The notes below the pieces were generated by a model. That model was not told the origin of the DNA, did not search any database, and worked only from the letters and a program-made list of their open reading frames with translations. 64,000 nt of DNA from CAVQRB01 sp963715055 (lineage in GTDB: Bacteria > Pseudomonadota > Alphaproteobacteria > Rhodobacterales > Rhodobacteraceae), in the NCBI GenBank assembly GCA_963715055.1, contig CAVQRB010000012.1:1-64000 (forward strand). Reading direction: 5' to 3'. Position 1 is the first letter of the stretch. Each line of letters begins with the position of its first letter. The position numbers and the translations under genes were made by a program. Of this stretch, positions 25,767 through 34,685 are shown in pieces.

Positions 25767-26270
25767 ATGGCCGACGAAGAGGTCGAGGAGACCAGAACCA
25801 TCATTGTGACCCAGCGCTGTGCTGAGAGCTTTGCGCTGTCCGGCAGCGAGCAGCATCCGCCAATGCAGCACCGGGTGCAGGCCGATATGGTCCACCACAC
25901 CGACAAACCGGTCGTCCACATGCATCTGTGGAACGAGGATTGCGTGGGCAAGCTGGACGTGCAGCACAGGTCCAGCACCGACACGGAACACCCGTTTCAC
26001 GTAGCGCACCGTTTCGACACGCCGCATGCCCAGACCCATGAGATGCAAACCTCGCTGGCAGCACCGATCCACCACGCCCTGCAGATGCGCACACCGTTGC
26101 AGATAAGGTTCTGCAATACCTGGCAGGTGGCATCGGATTATTCGGTTCAGGTGGCCCTGCGCGGGCGGCCTTTCCTCGACATCCGCCTGACCGGCGCGAC
26201 TGTGGCCACGCCGCAGCCCTGCCCTGACGACGACTGCGCACCCGATCCGAAGGCGGCACAGCATCCATGA
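25767..26270 (+). CDS. unknown His-rich 167-residue protein
   Basis: A soluble beta-rich protein with many histidines, including His-Met-His, Val-Gln-His, Pro-His-Ala-Gln-Thr-His and Pro-Ile-His-His pairs. It ends in a Cys-x4-Cys tail. The histidines alternate along predicted strands and could bind a metal, but this is inference. No family recognised. AAAGGAG precedes the ATG; its stop overlaps the next start (ATGA). Confidence 0.6.
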   Translation: MADEEVEETRTIIVTQRCAESFALSGSEQHPPMQHRVQADMVHHTDKPVVHMHLWNEDCVGKLDVQHRSSTDTEHPFHVAHRFDTPHAQTHEMQTSLAAPIHHALQMRTPLQIRFCNTWQVASDYSVQVALRGRPFLDIRLTGATVATPQPCPDDDCAPDPKAAQHP

Positions 26271-26824
26271 GCGAGCAAAAGCAAGACCCGCGTCCCGGCG
26301 AGGCGGTTGGCGAGTTGGTGTCCTCGGCGCTGAAACTCTCTGCGGCCGTCGTGCAGACCGTGGCGGAGGCCGCAACCGGCAAGCCGCAGGCAAACCGCCC
26401 CGGAGACACGCCTCTGCAGTCGATGATCCGGCATGGCACCACTGCCGCAAGCAGCATCCTGACCACGGTCATGAGCGCCACCCGCGAGGGGTCGGCCGCC
26501 GAACCGGCAGCGGCGCCGGTGAACGCGCCGCCGCGCGCCCCTCGCGTGGCGCGCGGCTCCAGCCTTCGTCTGCCGTTGTCGGTGGACAATCTGCGCGATA
26601 CCGTCATGCAGGACATCGAGCCGCGCTTGGTCGACGCCGAAACACCGACACCGTTGCATGTGAGTTTCAAGCCGGAAAAACTGACCATCGCACCGAATGA
26701 TTTCGAGAAGCTGACGGTCCGCGTGGACGTACCCGAGGACACTCCCCCCGGGCGATACACTTTTGCCTTCACCCTGCCGGGTCAGGAAACCCAGCCGGTG
26801 TCGCTCTCGGTCGAGGTCGTGTGA
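26267..26824 (+). CDS. unknown 185-residue protein with Ig-like C-terminal domain
   Basis: The N-terminal 70 residues are helical (Gly-Glu-Leu-Val-Ser-Ser-Ala-Leu-Lys-Leu-Ser-Ala-Ala) and are followed by an Ala/Pro-rich linker. The last 60 residues read as a small beta-sandwich: Phe-Lys-Pro-Glu-Lys-Leu-Thr-Ile-Ala, then Leu-Thr-Val-Arg-Val-Asp-Val-Pro, Pro-Gly-Arg-Tyr-Thr-Phe and a final strand, as in NEW3-type Ig-like folds. No signal peptide. Last gene of the tight operon; function unknown. Confidence 0.62.
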   Translation: MSEQKQDPRPGEAVGELVSSALKLSAAVVQTVAEAATGKPQANRPGDTPLQSMIRHGTTAASSILTTVMSATREGSAAEPAAAPVNAPPRAPRVARGSSLRLPLSVDNLRDTVMQDIEPRLVDAETPTPLHVSFKPEKLTIAPNDFEKLTVRVDVPEDTPPGRYTFAFTLPGQETQPVSLSVEVV

Positions 26825-26868
26825 ATGCCTGAACAGACGCAATCACGGACTCAACAACAGCCACATTT

Positions 26869-26888
26869 GCTGGTATCCTTACACCAGC
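26869..26888. promoter_or_regulatory. inverted repeat resembling the cluster's divergent-promoter motif
   Basis: GCTGGTATCCTTACACCAGC has 6-bp arms (GCTGGT/ACCAGC). Its core 26871-26886 shares 12 of 16 positions with 21704-21719 (TGGTATC, five bases, ACCA). It lies 57 bp before the ATG at 26945. A FadR/GntR-like TGGT...ACCA symmetry is suggested, but no such regulator is seen nearby. Confidence 0.45.
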
Positions 26889-26944
26889 CTCATCGGTCTT
26901 GCCGCCGTTTGACCGGGGCAGGTCATTTGTCAGGAGTTTGAAGC

Positions 26945-27325
26945 ATGCAGGACATCAAGACGGAAGAAATCGCCTCCGCTGGCAATGAGCGCGACCGGTT
27001 CCGCGGGCTCGACAATGTCACGGCAGCCGCGCGCGAACTGGCACAGCGCCTGCGCGAGACGACCGTGGCCGTGGGCGAGGTCGCCGAACAGGAGTTGGCC
27101 TTTGTCGTGGGGCTGGCCGAAGACATCCGCGACAAGTCGGTGTCGCCCGAATTGCTGAAAGAAGCCCGAAGCCTGCCGGTCCTCAGCGGCCTGAGGGTGA
27201 CGTCGCACCGCGTGGTTGATCTCGGTTTCGATGCAGTCAGCGTCGGGGTCAAGCTTGGGTCGGACGCTTTCGACGATTTCCTTGCGCCGCGCGCGGAGCG
27301 GCGGTCGATTGCCACGGCAGGCTGA
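26945..27325 (+). CDS. unknown 126-residue helical protein
   Basis: A charged, mostly alpha-helical protein with no signal peptide or membrane helix. The first 70 residues form long amphipathic helices (Ala-Ala-Arg-Glu-Leu-Ala-Gln-Arg-Leu-Arg-Glu), possibly a coiled coil. AGGAG precedes the ATG. It has its own 120-bp upstream spacer containing the repeated inverted-repeat motif, so it may belong to the same regulon as the operon before it. Family not recognised. Confidence 0.6.
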   Translation: MQDIKTEEIASAGNERDRFRGLDNVTAAARELAQRLRETTVAVGEVAEQELAFVVGLAEDIRDKSVSPELLKEARSLPVLSGLRVTSHRVVDLGFDAVSVGVKLGSDAFDDFLAPRAERRSIATAG

Positions 27326-27558
27326 AAAACCGCCGATCTAGGTCCGGCAATCCCCTGCATCACAGGGACCCGAACGGCGAAAGCCAGGCAATAACCCGTT
27401 TGGCCGTGGCCCTGTGAGCAAAGCGCAGAAGGGCGCGTGAACCTGCGGCGCGTCCTGATCCCTCTGAATGCGCTGGGTCAGGTCACGGTCAGACGCGAAC
27501 CGGTGCCCTGCCCTGCGTCCAGCGATGTTCTTCTGTCAGCGCCAAATCCCGAGATGGA

Positions 27559-28716
27559 TCAGTGGTCCAGCTTCACCCAGGCCGCGTTGCGGGCCGAGGA
27601 TTTCACGCAAGCCGAGACGAACTGCACGCCCAGCAAACCATCCTGAACCGTGGGGTAAACCACAGCCTCGGGTACAGGCTTGCCGGAGCGTGCAGCGATG
27701 ATTGCTTCCGCCGCCTCTGTGTAGATGTTGGCAAATCCTTCCAGATAACCTTCCGGGTGCCCGGCCGGAACACGGGACACGCGGCCCGCCGCCTCTCCTG
27801 CCCCTGCGCCATTGCGCGTGATGAGCCGCTTTGGTTCCCCGAACGGCGTGTACCAGAGATAATTGGGATCCTCCTGCGCCCATTCGAGCCCGCCTTTTTC
27901 GCCGTAAACCCGCAAGCGGAGCGCGTTTTCATTGCCCGGGGCAACTTGCGACGACCACAGCATCCCACGCGCACCCCCGTCAAAACGCAAAAGGACATGC
28001 GCATTGTCATCCACCTGGCGCCCCGGCACGAAGGCCTGGATGTCCGCGGCGAGGCTGTCCACCCTCAGGCCGGTGACGAAACAGGCGAGGTTGAAGGCAT
28101 GCGTGCCGATGTCCCCGGTCGAGCCGCCGACACCGGACTGCGCGGGATCGGTGCGCCAATTTGCCTGTTTGAAATCCTGTTCGACCGAGAGCCAATCCTG
28201 CGGGTATTCAACCTGCACCACGCGAATAGGCCCCAGTTGGCCACTGGCTACCATCTCGCGCGCCTGGCGAACCATAGGATAGCCCGTGTAATTGTGAGTC
28301 AGGATGAAAAGCGCGTCGCTCTCTTCGGCGGCTTTCACCAGTTTCTTGGCATCCGCCAGCGTCGAGGTCAGCGGCTTGTCGCAGATCACATGAATTCCGC
28401 GCTTGAGAAACTCGCGCGCAGCAGCGTAGTGGACATGGTTCGGAGTGACGATGCTGACAGCTTCGATACCGTCCTTGCGGCGCGCCTCTCGCTGCGCCAT
28501 CTGCCGGAAATCGTCATATATCCGGGCCAAGCCAAGCGCTTCGCCGCTTTCGCGCGATTTCTCAGGCGTGGAACTGAGTGCGCCCGCGACCAGTTCAAAC
28601 CGGTCGTCCATCCGCGCGGCGATCCGGTGCACGCCCCCGATGAAGGCATCCTTGCCCCCGCCCACCATCCCGAGGCGGATCCGACGGCCCAAGGCTTCGT
28701 TGCGTCCCGTCACCAT
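27559..28716 (-). CDS. Gfo/Idh/MocA-family oxidoreductase
   Basis: A 385-residue NAD(P)-dependent dehydrogenase for sugars or polyols. The N-terminal Rossmann domain has Gly-Met-Val-Gly-Gly-Gly (about residue 17) and the Cys-Asp-Lys-Pro-Leu motif (a variant of the usual Glu-Lys-Pro) carrying the catalytic lysine. The C-terminal substrate domain has Gly-Gly-Ser-Thr-Gly-Asp-Ile-Gly-Thr-His. Its start overlaps the stop of the upstream isomerase by one base (TGATG), a pairing typical of inositol-like sugar pathways. Substrate unknown. Confidence 0.9.
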   Translation of the reverse strand: MVTGRNEALGRRIRLGMVGGGKDAFIGGVHRIAARMDDRFELVAGALSSTPEKSRESGEALGLARIYDDFRQMAQREARRKDGIEAVSIVTPNHVHYAAAREFLKRGIHVICDKPLTSTLADAKKLVKAAEESDALFILTHNYTGYPMVRQAREMVASGQLGPIRVVQVEYPQDWLSVEQDFKQANWRTDPAQSGVGGSTGDIGTHAFNLACFVTGLRVDSLAADIQAFVPGRQVDDNAHVLLRFDGGARGMLWSSQVAPGNENALRLRVYGEKGGLEWAQEDPNYLWYTPFGEPKRLITRNGAGAGEAAGRVSRVPAGHPEGYLEGFANIYTEAAEAIIAARSGKPVPEAVVYPTVQDGLLGVQFVSACVKSSARNAAWVKLDH

Positions 28717-29771
28717 CAGTCGATCCCCAGCATCTTGCGGTTCGCGGCCTCATCCGTTCCACCGTCGGCAAAATCGTCGAAGGCACGCTCCGTCACGCGA
28801 ATGATATGGTCGGAGACGAATGCCGCTCCCTCGCGCGCCCCATCCTCTGGATGTTTGAGGCAGCACTCCCATTCGACAACGGCCCAGCCGTCGAAGTCAT
28901 TGGCCGCCATCTTCGAAAAGACCGCCCCGAAATCCACCTGCCCGTCGCCCAGCGAGCGGAAGCGCCCGGCCCGGTTCACCCAAGGCTGGTACCCTGAATA
29001 GACGCCTTGCCGTCCTGTCGGGTTGAACTCCGCGTCCTTGACGTGGAACATCTTGATGCGCTCCTTGTAGATGTCCAGATGATCAATGTAATCAAGACAT
29101 TGCAGGACATAGTGGCTTGGATCGTAGAGCATGTTGCAGCGGCTGTGATTGTCGACGCGTTCCAAAAACATCTCGAAGGTCACGCCGTCGTGCAGGTCTT
29201 CTCCCGGATGGATTTCGTAGCAGAGATCAACCCCGTTCTCCTCCGCATGATCCAGAAGCGGCCGCCAGCGTCTGGCCAGTTCATCAAAAGCGGTCTCGAT
29301 CAGGCCTGCGGGCCGTTGCGGCCAAGGGTATACGTAGGGCCAGGCGAGCGCCCCGGAAAACGTCACGTGCTGAGAGATCCCCAGATTTGCCGAAGCGGTG
29401 ATCGCTTTTTTCACCTGATCGACCGCCCAGGCTTGCCGCGCCTTGGGATTCCCATGCACACTTGGGTCTGCAAACCCGTCGAATGCAGCGTCATATGCCG
29501 GATGGACGGCGACCAACTGGCCTTGCAGGTGCGTCGACAGATCCGTCACTTCGATGCCGTTTTCTGCCGCCTCGCCCTTGAAGCTGTCGCAGTAATCCTT
29601 GCTCTCGGCAGCTTTCGCGAGATCAAACAGGCGGGCGTCCCAACTGGGCACCTGCACGCCCTTGTAGCCGCAGTCAGCCGCCCATTTGGTGATGGCACCC
29701 CACGAGTTGAACGGGGCTTCATCCCCGGCAAATTGCGCCAGAAAAAGCGCAGGTCCCTTGATCGTTTTCAT
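28716..29771 (-). CDS. sugar phosphate isomerase/epimerase (xylose-isomerase-like TIM barrel)
   Basis: A 351-residue AP-endonuclease-2-type TIM barrel. Metal-binding candidates lie in Cys-Tyr-Glu-Ile-His-Pro-Gly-Glu, Asn-Met-Leu-Tyr-Asp-Pro-Ser-His, Met-Phe-His-Val-Lys-Asp and Val-Val-Glu-Trp-Glu. Related proteins isomerise or epimerise keto-sugars next to Gfo/Idh/MocA enzymes. The ATG at 29771 follows GGGAGGAAAGAGG; an in-frame upstream ATG lacks a site. It stands between a DAK-type kinase and the oxidoreductase, as the middle of a three-gene unit. Confidence 0.87.
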   Translation of the reverse strand: MKTIKGPALFLAQFAGDEAPFNSWGAITKWAADCGYKGVQVPSWDARLFDLAKAAESKDYCDSFKGEAAENGIEVTDLSTHLQGQLVAVHPAYDAAFDGFADPSVHGNPKARQAWAVDQVKKAITASANLGISQHVTFSGALAWPYVYPWPQRPAGLIETAFDELARRWRPLLDHAEENGVDLCYEIHPGEDLHDGVTFEMFLERVDNHSRCNMLYDPSHYVLQCLDYIDHLDIYKERIKMFHVKDAEFNPTGRQGVYSGYQPWVNRAGRFRSLGDGQVDFGAVFSKMAANDFDGWAVVEWECCLKHPEDGAREGAAFVSDHIIRVTERAFDDFADGGTDEAANRKMLGID

Positions 29772-29887
29772 CCTCTTTCCTCCCTTGGGTGCTGCCAACC
29801 GAGCGGCAGGTTATTTTCGGTGCCGCTTGTGAAGCGGTCGTTTTTCAATTGCGCGGATCGGGTCTTCTTCGAGTGACCGATCGCGCC

Positions 29888-31510
29888 TCAACCGCCACTT
29901 GATTTGGCCAGACCCTCGAAGACCAGCGCAACGGCCTCGGCCCCGGGATCGTTGTTGCCCTTGAGATTTTCCGACGGCACATAGGCCGCCCTACCGGCCT
30001 TTGCCCGGTGGATGGCGGCGGTGCTGTCTGCGCCTCGGCGCGCGGCATTCGCTGCGGCTTGCAGACCTTGCCCCAGCACCTCAAGCCCAGGCGCAAGCGC
30101 ATCAACCATGGTCCGGTCGCCCACCTTCGCTCCGCCGACCTCGCTCACTCGGTGCAGAGCTTTCTTGAACGCCTCTTCGACGGTGGATCCATTGGCGGAC
30201 GCATCCGCTGCGGCATTGAAATAAATGGCGAGAAGCACACCGGACGAGCCGCCCATTGTCTGGCTCAACTCATTGCCAAGAGCTGCGAAAAGCTGTGCGG
30301 GGTCAGCCAGGGGCAGCCTGTCGAGCCTTGCGTTCAAGGCTCGCGCAGCGGTGGCCAGTGTGCTGCCCGTATCCCCATCGCCCGACTTTGCATCGAGTTC
30401 GTTGAGGCGCGCCTCCGCCGCGATCAAGACCTCGGTGACATTTGCCAGTATGGCACGGGTTCGGTCATCCGCCGAAGGCTCCGCTGCCTTGGGCGCCATG
30501 CCTTGAGGGAGCGCCGTCAGCTTGGGTTTTGACAAGCGCCGGGTGCCCGGCCAGGCCGCCATCGGGACAAGCGCCTCCAGAGCCGCCAGTTCCACCTCAT
30601 CCGCAGGCAGGACGGAAACCGAAAAGCCATGCATATCGAGCGAAGTCATCATCGGTGCCGGGCCGATGACGTGGCTGGCGAGTCCAGTTTCAGCCAGAGC
30701 GTAGCACAGCACGGACATCTCCAAGGGCGTCGTCGACCCAAGGTTGTTGATCAGCGCGACGCATGGGCCTTGGCCCAGGTGCGGGCGCAGTTTCTCCATC
30801 ACCAAGGTGATCGCTTCCGATGCGCCGGCGAAATCGACCTGTTCCACGCCCGGTTCGCCGTGAATTCCCAATCCCAATTCAGCCATCCCGCTTGGAATGC
30901 GGTTTTCCTTCGGCGATCCGGGCACCGTGCAGGTGTCGAGGCTCTTTCCGATGGACGCAACTTTTGCCACGACCTTGCGCGCGGCGGAGGCAACGTCCTC
31001 CAGCGACGCGCCGCTTTCAGCCAGAGCACCCGCGATCTTGTGCACGAAGAGCGCACCGGCCACGCCGCGCGGCTGCGGCGAGTCCGGCAGCGCCACATCG
31101 TCATCGACCACAACCATTTCCACCTTGTATCCCAAGGCCCGTGCCCGCTCCGCCGCCAGACCGAAATTCAGCCGATCACCGGTATAGTTCTTCACGATCA
31201 GAAGGCACCCTGCCTCTCCGGTCACGGCAAGAATGCCCGCGAGCACCGCATCCACCGACGGCGAGGCGAAAACCTCGCCGCAAACGGCGGCCGTCAGCAT
31301 CCCGGGTCCGACAAAGCCTGTATGGGCGGGTTCATGCCCGGCACCGCCGCCCGAAATCAGGGCGACCTTGGATCGGTCCCAGTCGGCGCGATGAACCACC
31401 TTGATGTGGGGATAGCCGTCCAGACGCGCCAGCGTTCCGCCGGAACCGGCCAACAAACCGTCGATGGCTTCTCTGACAAGGTCCTCTCGGGCATTGATAA
31501 AATGCACCAT
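29888..31510 (-). CDS. dihydroxyacetone-kinase-type kinase, DhaK-DhaL fusion
   Basis: A 540-residue ATP-dependent kinase of the DAK1/DAK2 fusion type. The DhaK half (about 1-330) has Gly-Gly-Gly-Ala-Gly-His-Glu-Pro-Ala-His (54-63), which binds the keto substrate, and Gly-Ile-His-Gly-Glu-Pro-Gly with His217, the residue that forms a covalent hemiaminal with the substrate. The DhaL half (about 345-540) has the Mg-ATP motif Ser-Gly-Asp-Gly-Asp-Thr-Gly. Dihydroxyacetone or a four-carbon ketose such as erythrulose could be the substrate. First gene of a minus-strand unit with the isomerase and oxidoreductase. Confidence 0.9.
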   Translation of the reverse strand: MVHFINAREDLVREAIDGLLAGSGGTLARLDGYPHIKVVHRADWDRSKVALISGGGAGHEPAHTGFVGPGMLTAAVCGEVFASPSVDAVLAGILAVTGEAGCLLIVKNYTGDRLNFGLAAERARALGYKVEMVVVDDDVALPDSPQPRGVAGALFVHKIAGALAESGASLEDVASAARKVVAKVASIGKSLDTCTVPGSPKENRIPSGMAELGLGIHGEPGVEQVDFAGASEAITLVMEKLRPHLGQGPCVALINNLGSTTPLEMSVLCYALAETGLASHVIGPAPMMTSLDMHGFSVSVLPADEVELAALEALVPMAAWPGTRRLSKPKLTALPQGMAPKAAEPSADDRTRAILANVTEVLIAAEARLNELDAKSGDGDTGSTLATAARALNARLDRLPLADPAQLFAALGNELSQTMGGSSGVLLAIYFNAAADASANGSTVEEAFKKALHRVSEVGGAKVGDRTMVDALAPGLEVLGQGLQAAANAARRGADSTAAIHRAKAGRAAYVPSENLKGNNDPGAEAVALVFEGLAKSSGG

Positions 31511-32372
31511 GTGATCCCGCTACCTCCCTGCGATACACGAGCCCCTTGGCAAGGGGCGCTGATACGCAATTCGGCGCCCGCGCTGTCATTGTGGCAGGTC
31601 CGACGCTAAGTGACCCGCGCAATATGAGTCAATGATTTTTTGAGTGGCGCACCTCACCATATTGAAGAAAGCCTCCTCACCAGTAAGCGGATCGGCTAGG
31701 CAGGCGGGATCTCTCAAGACACGGAGGGCGGGTTTCGGGCAATCATAGCTGTTGTATCTGTGCCAGAGGTTTTCTCGACATTTTCGGCACAGCATCGCCA
31801 TTCCGTGACGCTGGCGCCGCAACTTCGATGCTTCAGTGGCCGGCTACGCGCCTGATGTTGCGGCCTTGGCGGAGCTCGGCCGCCGGTCGGAGTTTTGGGC
31901 CTCATCAATGCGCATCAGGATGCGCGAGGTCGGGATGATCCGCGCTTTTCTTCCGACCCGACTTGCCACAACCAAGGACAGTCTGGCCAAGCGGGCGGAT
32001 CCGGCCAGGCATTTCAATTGTCTGGCGGCAGCCCGGTCACAACGATTTCGACCGCAGCACGCCTGAAAAATTGTAAAAGGTCATGAATTTGGAGGGCATT
32101 TTGGGGAGAAAACCGCAGTTGATGTTGATGCCCGACAAGCAGCTGCACATCCTGTGAAAGCAGAAACAAGCGTCGTCCTAGCCAGTCATACACATTCGGA
32201 TGCGGGTTCGATCATCCGTAAAGCCAGCCAGATATCGATGGATGACTTGGACGTCATTGGATCACCCACAGGACCGATACAGGACGTGCAGTTGTGACCA
32301 CTCGGCACTGCACAAGTCGATCATCTGCCCTGGGGTAAGCCGCGCGCGACAAGAACGTTGCGGTGTGTCGCG
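31511..32372. other. 862-bp gap between two sugar operons
   Basis: No gene could be supported. Short frames on both strands lack ribosome sites. An uninterrupted plus frame 32067-32297 has a balanced, protein-like composition but no early start codon, so it may be a gene remnant. The DAK promoter should lie at the left end of this gap. Confidence 0.4.
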
Positions 32373-33056
32373 TCAGGTGTCACGGCGAAGAGGCGGCAGA
32401 AATGCCGGGTCCTCTTGCGAACCCATCTCTGACGCCTGTTTGCCGTAGGTTTTGAAACGGCGCAGGATTTCCTGCATTTCCGCGTCGTCAAGAATGGTCG
32501 GAACCCCAAGTTGCCGGGCGAGGATATACTGCCGGCAGAGGTTCTCCACTTCGACCGCGAGCGCCAGTGCAGCGGCCAGATCGCGCCCGAAACAGATCAT
32601 CCCGTGATTGGCCAGCAAACAGGCATTTCGACCTTCGATCGCCTCAAGCATGGCCGACGAAAGCTCTGCCGTGCCGAAACTGGCATAGGGCGCACAGCGT
32701 AAGCTCGCGCCACCGCAAACACCTATCATGTAGTGAAAGGCGGGGACGTCCTCGCGCAGGCAGGAAATGGCCGTGGCGTGGGGGGCATGCGTATGGACCA
32801 CTGCCGCGGCTTCCGGTCGCGCACGATAGATATCCATATGCATACGCCATTCCGACGATGGCAGGGTCGCGCCAAAATAGCCGCCTTCCAGATCCATTTG
32901 CACGATATCCGAGGGCTCCATGACCTCATAGGCGACACCAGAGGCGGTGATGAGAAAACCCGCCTCGTTACGCGCAGAAACATTGCCGGACTTGCCTGTA
33001 TTCAGCCCATTCGCGTTCATCGCGAGGCAGGTACGGATGATTTCTTCTTCAATCAT
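32373..33056 (-). CDS. class II aldolase/adducin family protein (FucA/AraD-like)
   Basis: A 227-residue zinc-dependent aldolase or epimerase. It shows Gly-Lys-Ser-Gly-Asn-Val-Ser-Ala-Arg and Thr-Ala-Ser-Gly-Val near the start, the His-Thr-His zinc pair in Val-Val-His-Thr-His-Ala-Pro, and the third zinc ligand in Asn-His-Gly-Met. FucA-type enzymes cleave ketose-1-phosphates to dihydroxyacetone phosphate plus an aldehyde. The start at 33056 was chosen at Met-Ile-Glu-Glu-Glu; the ribosome site is weak. Last gene after an epimerase and an SDR, which fits sugar breakdown. Confidence 0.88.
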   Translation of the reverse strand: MIEEEIIRTCLAMNANGLNTGKSGNVSARNEAGFLITASGVAYEVMEPSDIVQMDLEGGYFGATLPSSEWRMHMDIYRARPEAAAVVHTHAPHATAISCLREDVPAFHYMIGVCGGASLRCAPYASFGTAELSSAMLEAIEGRNACLLANHGMICFGRDLAAALALAVEVENLCRQYILARQLGVPTILDDAEMQEILRRFKTYGKQASEMGSQEDPAFLPPLRRDT

Positions 33057-33099
33057 CAAGGACTGGTCCTGTTGCTGGCGCCATGCCGGGCTTGTTTTG

Positions 33100-33840
33100 T
33101 CAGTAGGTTGCCCTGCCGCCCGACAAATCAAACACACCTGCCGTCGTAAAGCTGTTCTCGCGCGACACCAGCCAAGCGATCATGGATGCCGCCTCTTTGA
33201 CCTCCAGAAAGCGGTTGCGCGGAATTTTCGAGAGCATGTAGTCGATGTGCTCCTGACTCATCTGGTCGAAGATACGCGTGCGCGCCGCGGCGGGAGTGAC
33301 GCAATTCACGGCGATGTCCTGACCGGAGAGTTCTTTGCCCAAGGACTTCGTCAGCCCGATGACCCCTGCCTTCGAGGCGGAATAGGCGGAGGCATTGGGG
33401 TTTCCCTCTTTGCCCGCGATCGACGCGATATTGACGATACGGCCGTAACCGGCGGCGCGCATGCCGGGCACCAGCGCCTTGTTGACATGAAAGGTGCCGT
33501 TCAGGTTGATGGCCACGATCTTGGCGAATTCATCTACCGGATAATCCTCTACGGTCGCGTTCATGCCCGCAACACCGGCCGAATTGACAAGAATGTCGAC
33601 ACGCCCCGTCGCCTCGAGCGTCTTGTCCCGCGCGGCGCAGACACTGTTCCAGTCAGCGATGTCCACCCCTATGGCGAGGCTATCGGCCCCAAGCTCAGCC
33701 GCAGCCTGACGTGCAAGCTGGGCATCCTGATCCCAGATCACAATCCGCGCGCCGCGTCTTTGCAACTCTTCGCAAACGGCGAGGCCAATGCCCTGCGCAC
33801 CGCCGGTGATGACTGCCACCTGCCCTGAAAAATCCGTCAT
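33100..33840 (-). CDS. SDR-family oxidoreductase
   Basis: A 246-residue classical short-chain dehydrogenase. Cofactor loop Thr-Gly-Gly-Ala-Gln-Gly-Ile-Gly (about residue 12), Asn-Ser-Ala-Gly-Val-Ala-Gly (about 87), catalytic Ser in Asn-Ile-Ala-Ser-Ile-Ala-Gly and Tyr/Lys in Tyr-Ser-Ala-Ser-Lys are all present. Asp-Gln-Asp at the end of the second strand (about residue 37) favours NAD. It probably oxidises a sugar or polyol. The start overlaps the epimerase stop (ATGA). Confidence 0.92.
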   Translation of the reverse strand: MTDFSGQVAVITGGAQGIGLAVCEELQRRGARIVIWDQDAQLARQAAAELGADSLAIGVDIADWNSVCAARDKTLEATGRVDILVNSAGVAGMNATVEDYPVDEFAKIVAINLNGTFHVNKALVPGMRAAGYGRIVNIASIAGKEGNPNASAYSASKAGVIGLTKSLGKELSGQDIAVNCVTPAAARTRIFDQMSQEHIDYMLSKIPRNRFLEVKEAASMIAWLVSRENSFTTAGVFDLSGGRATY

Positions 33841-34685
33841 GCCGCGTCCCATCCTTCACGAATGCAACGATATCCGTCGCGATAATATGCCTCGGGGCTT
33901 TCCGCGAAGTCGCGCCAGACCCGCGTTGCCGCCGCAAGCTCCGGCAAGCCCCGCCCGAAAGCCTCGATGGTCAGCCAACGGTCGTAGCCGGAGGCTTTGA
34001 TCGCCCGGAACGTTTCCGCCCAGGGGACATGCCCCCGCCCCGGGACGCCACGATCGTTTTCCGAGATATGGACATGGACCACCTGGTCTGCATTGCGTGT
34101 AAACGCTCCAACCGGATCCCGCTCCTCGAGATTGGCGTGAAAGGTGTCATACATCGTCTTGATCGCGGGATGGTTCAGCGAAGCCGTATAGGCACAAAGA
34201 TCATCCATCGTATTGGCGAAATAGGACTCAAAGCGGTTGATCGCTTCAAGGGCGATCATCACCCCGTTGGACAGCGCGTAATCGCCGACCTTGGCGTGCA
34301 CCTCGCGTGCCCGGTCGAACTCCGCCGCCGTGGTCCCGGCGCCGGAAAAATGCCCCAGTGTCTGGTGCAGCGGCCCACCGATTGCATCCGCCCCCAGCGC
34401 CGCGGTGCAATCCACACACCACTTGAGATAATCGACCGCCGCCTGCCGCGTCGCCGGGTCCTCGCTCAGCGGGTTCTTCTCCAGTGTCGGCACCACGGAG
34501 ATGGCGGTGCGACCCAGCCCCAGCGTATCGAGCATCTTGCCGATCGCTGCGTAATCGTCCGGGGAGCCGTCGAACACCGGTATCTCGACCCCATCGTATC
34601 CCGTTTTCTTTATGTCCGCGAGCAGCGCCTTGTGCTCCTCCCCTACGGAGGTTGTCCAAAGCAACATGCAAAATCCGATTTTCAC
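33837..34685 (-). CDS. ketose 3-epimerase-like TIM-barrel protein
   Basis: A 282-residue xylose-isomerase-like barrel resembling D-tagatose/D-psicose 3-epimerases. The four metal ligands are visible: Glu in Ile-Ala-Leu-Glu-Ala-Ile-Asn-Arg-Phe-Glu, Asp in Met-Tyr-Asp-Thr-Phe-His, His in Val-His-Val-His-Ile-Ser-Glu-Asn-Asp-Arg-Gly, and Glu in Thr-Ile-Glu-Ala-Phe-Gly. GTG at 34685 is preferred because a G-rich site precedes it and the protein then opens with Lys-Ile-Gly-Phe-Cys; an ATG six codons upstream lacks a site. It heads an operon with the SDR and aldolase. Confidence 0.88.
   Translation of the reverse strand: MKIGFCMLLWTTSVGEEHKALLADIKKTGYDGVEIPVFDGSPDDYAAIGKMLDTLGLGRTAISVVPTLEKNPLSEDPATRQAAVDYLKWCVDCTAALGADAIGGPLHQTLGHFSGAGTTAAEFDRAREVHAKVGDYALSNGVMIALEAINRFESYFANTMDDLCAYTASLNHPAIKTMYDTFHANLEERDPVGAFTRNADQVVHVHISENDRGVPGRGHVPWAETFRAIKASGYDRWLTIEAFGRGLPELAAATRVWRDFAESPEAYYRDGYRCIREGWDAA

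Noticed and set aside
29888..31510. Reading this DAK as part of a PTS-type DhaKLM dihydroxyacetone system
   Set aside because: DhaK and DhaL are fused in one ATP-type protein and no DhaM or PTS gene is nearby.
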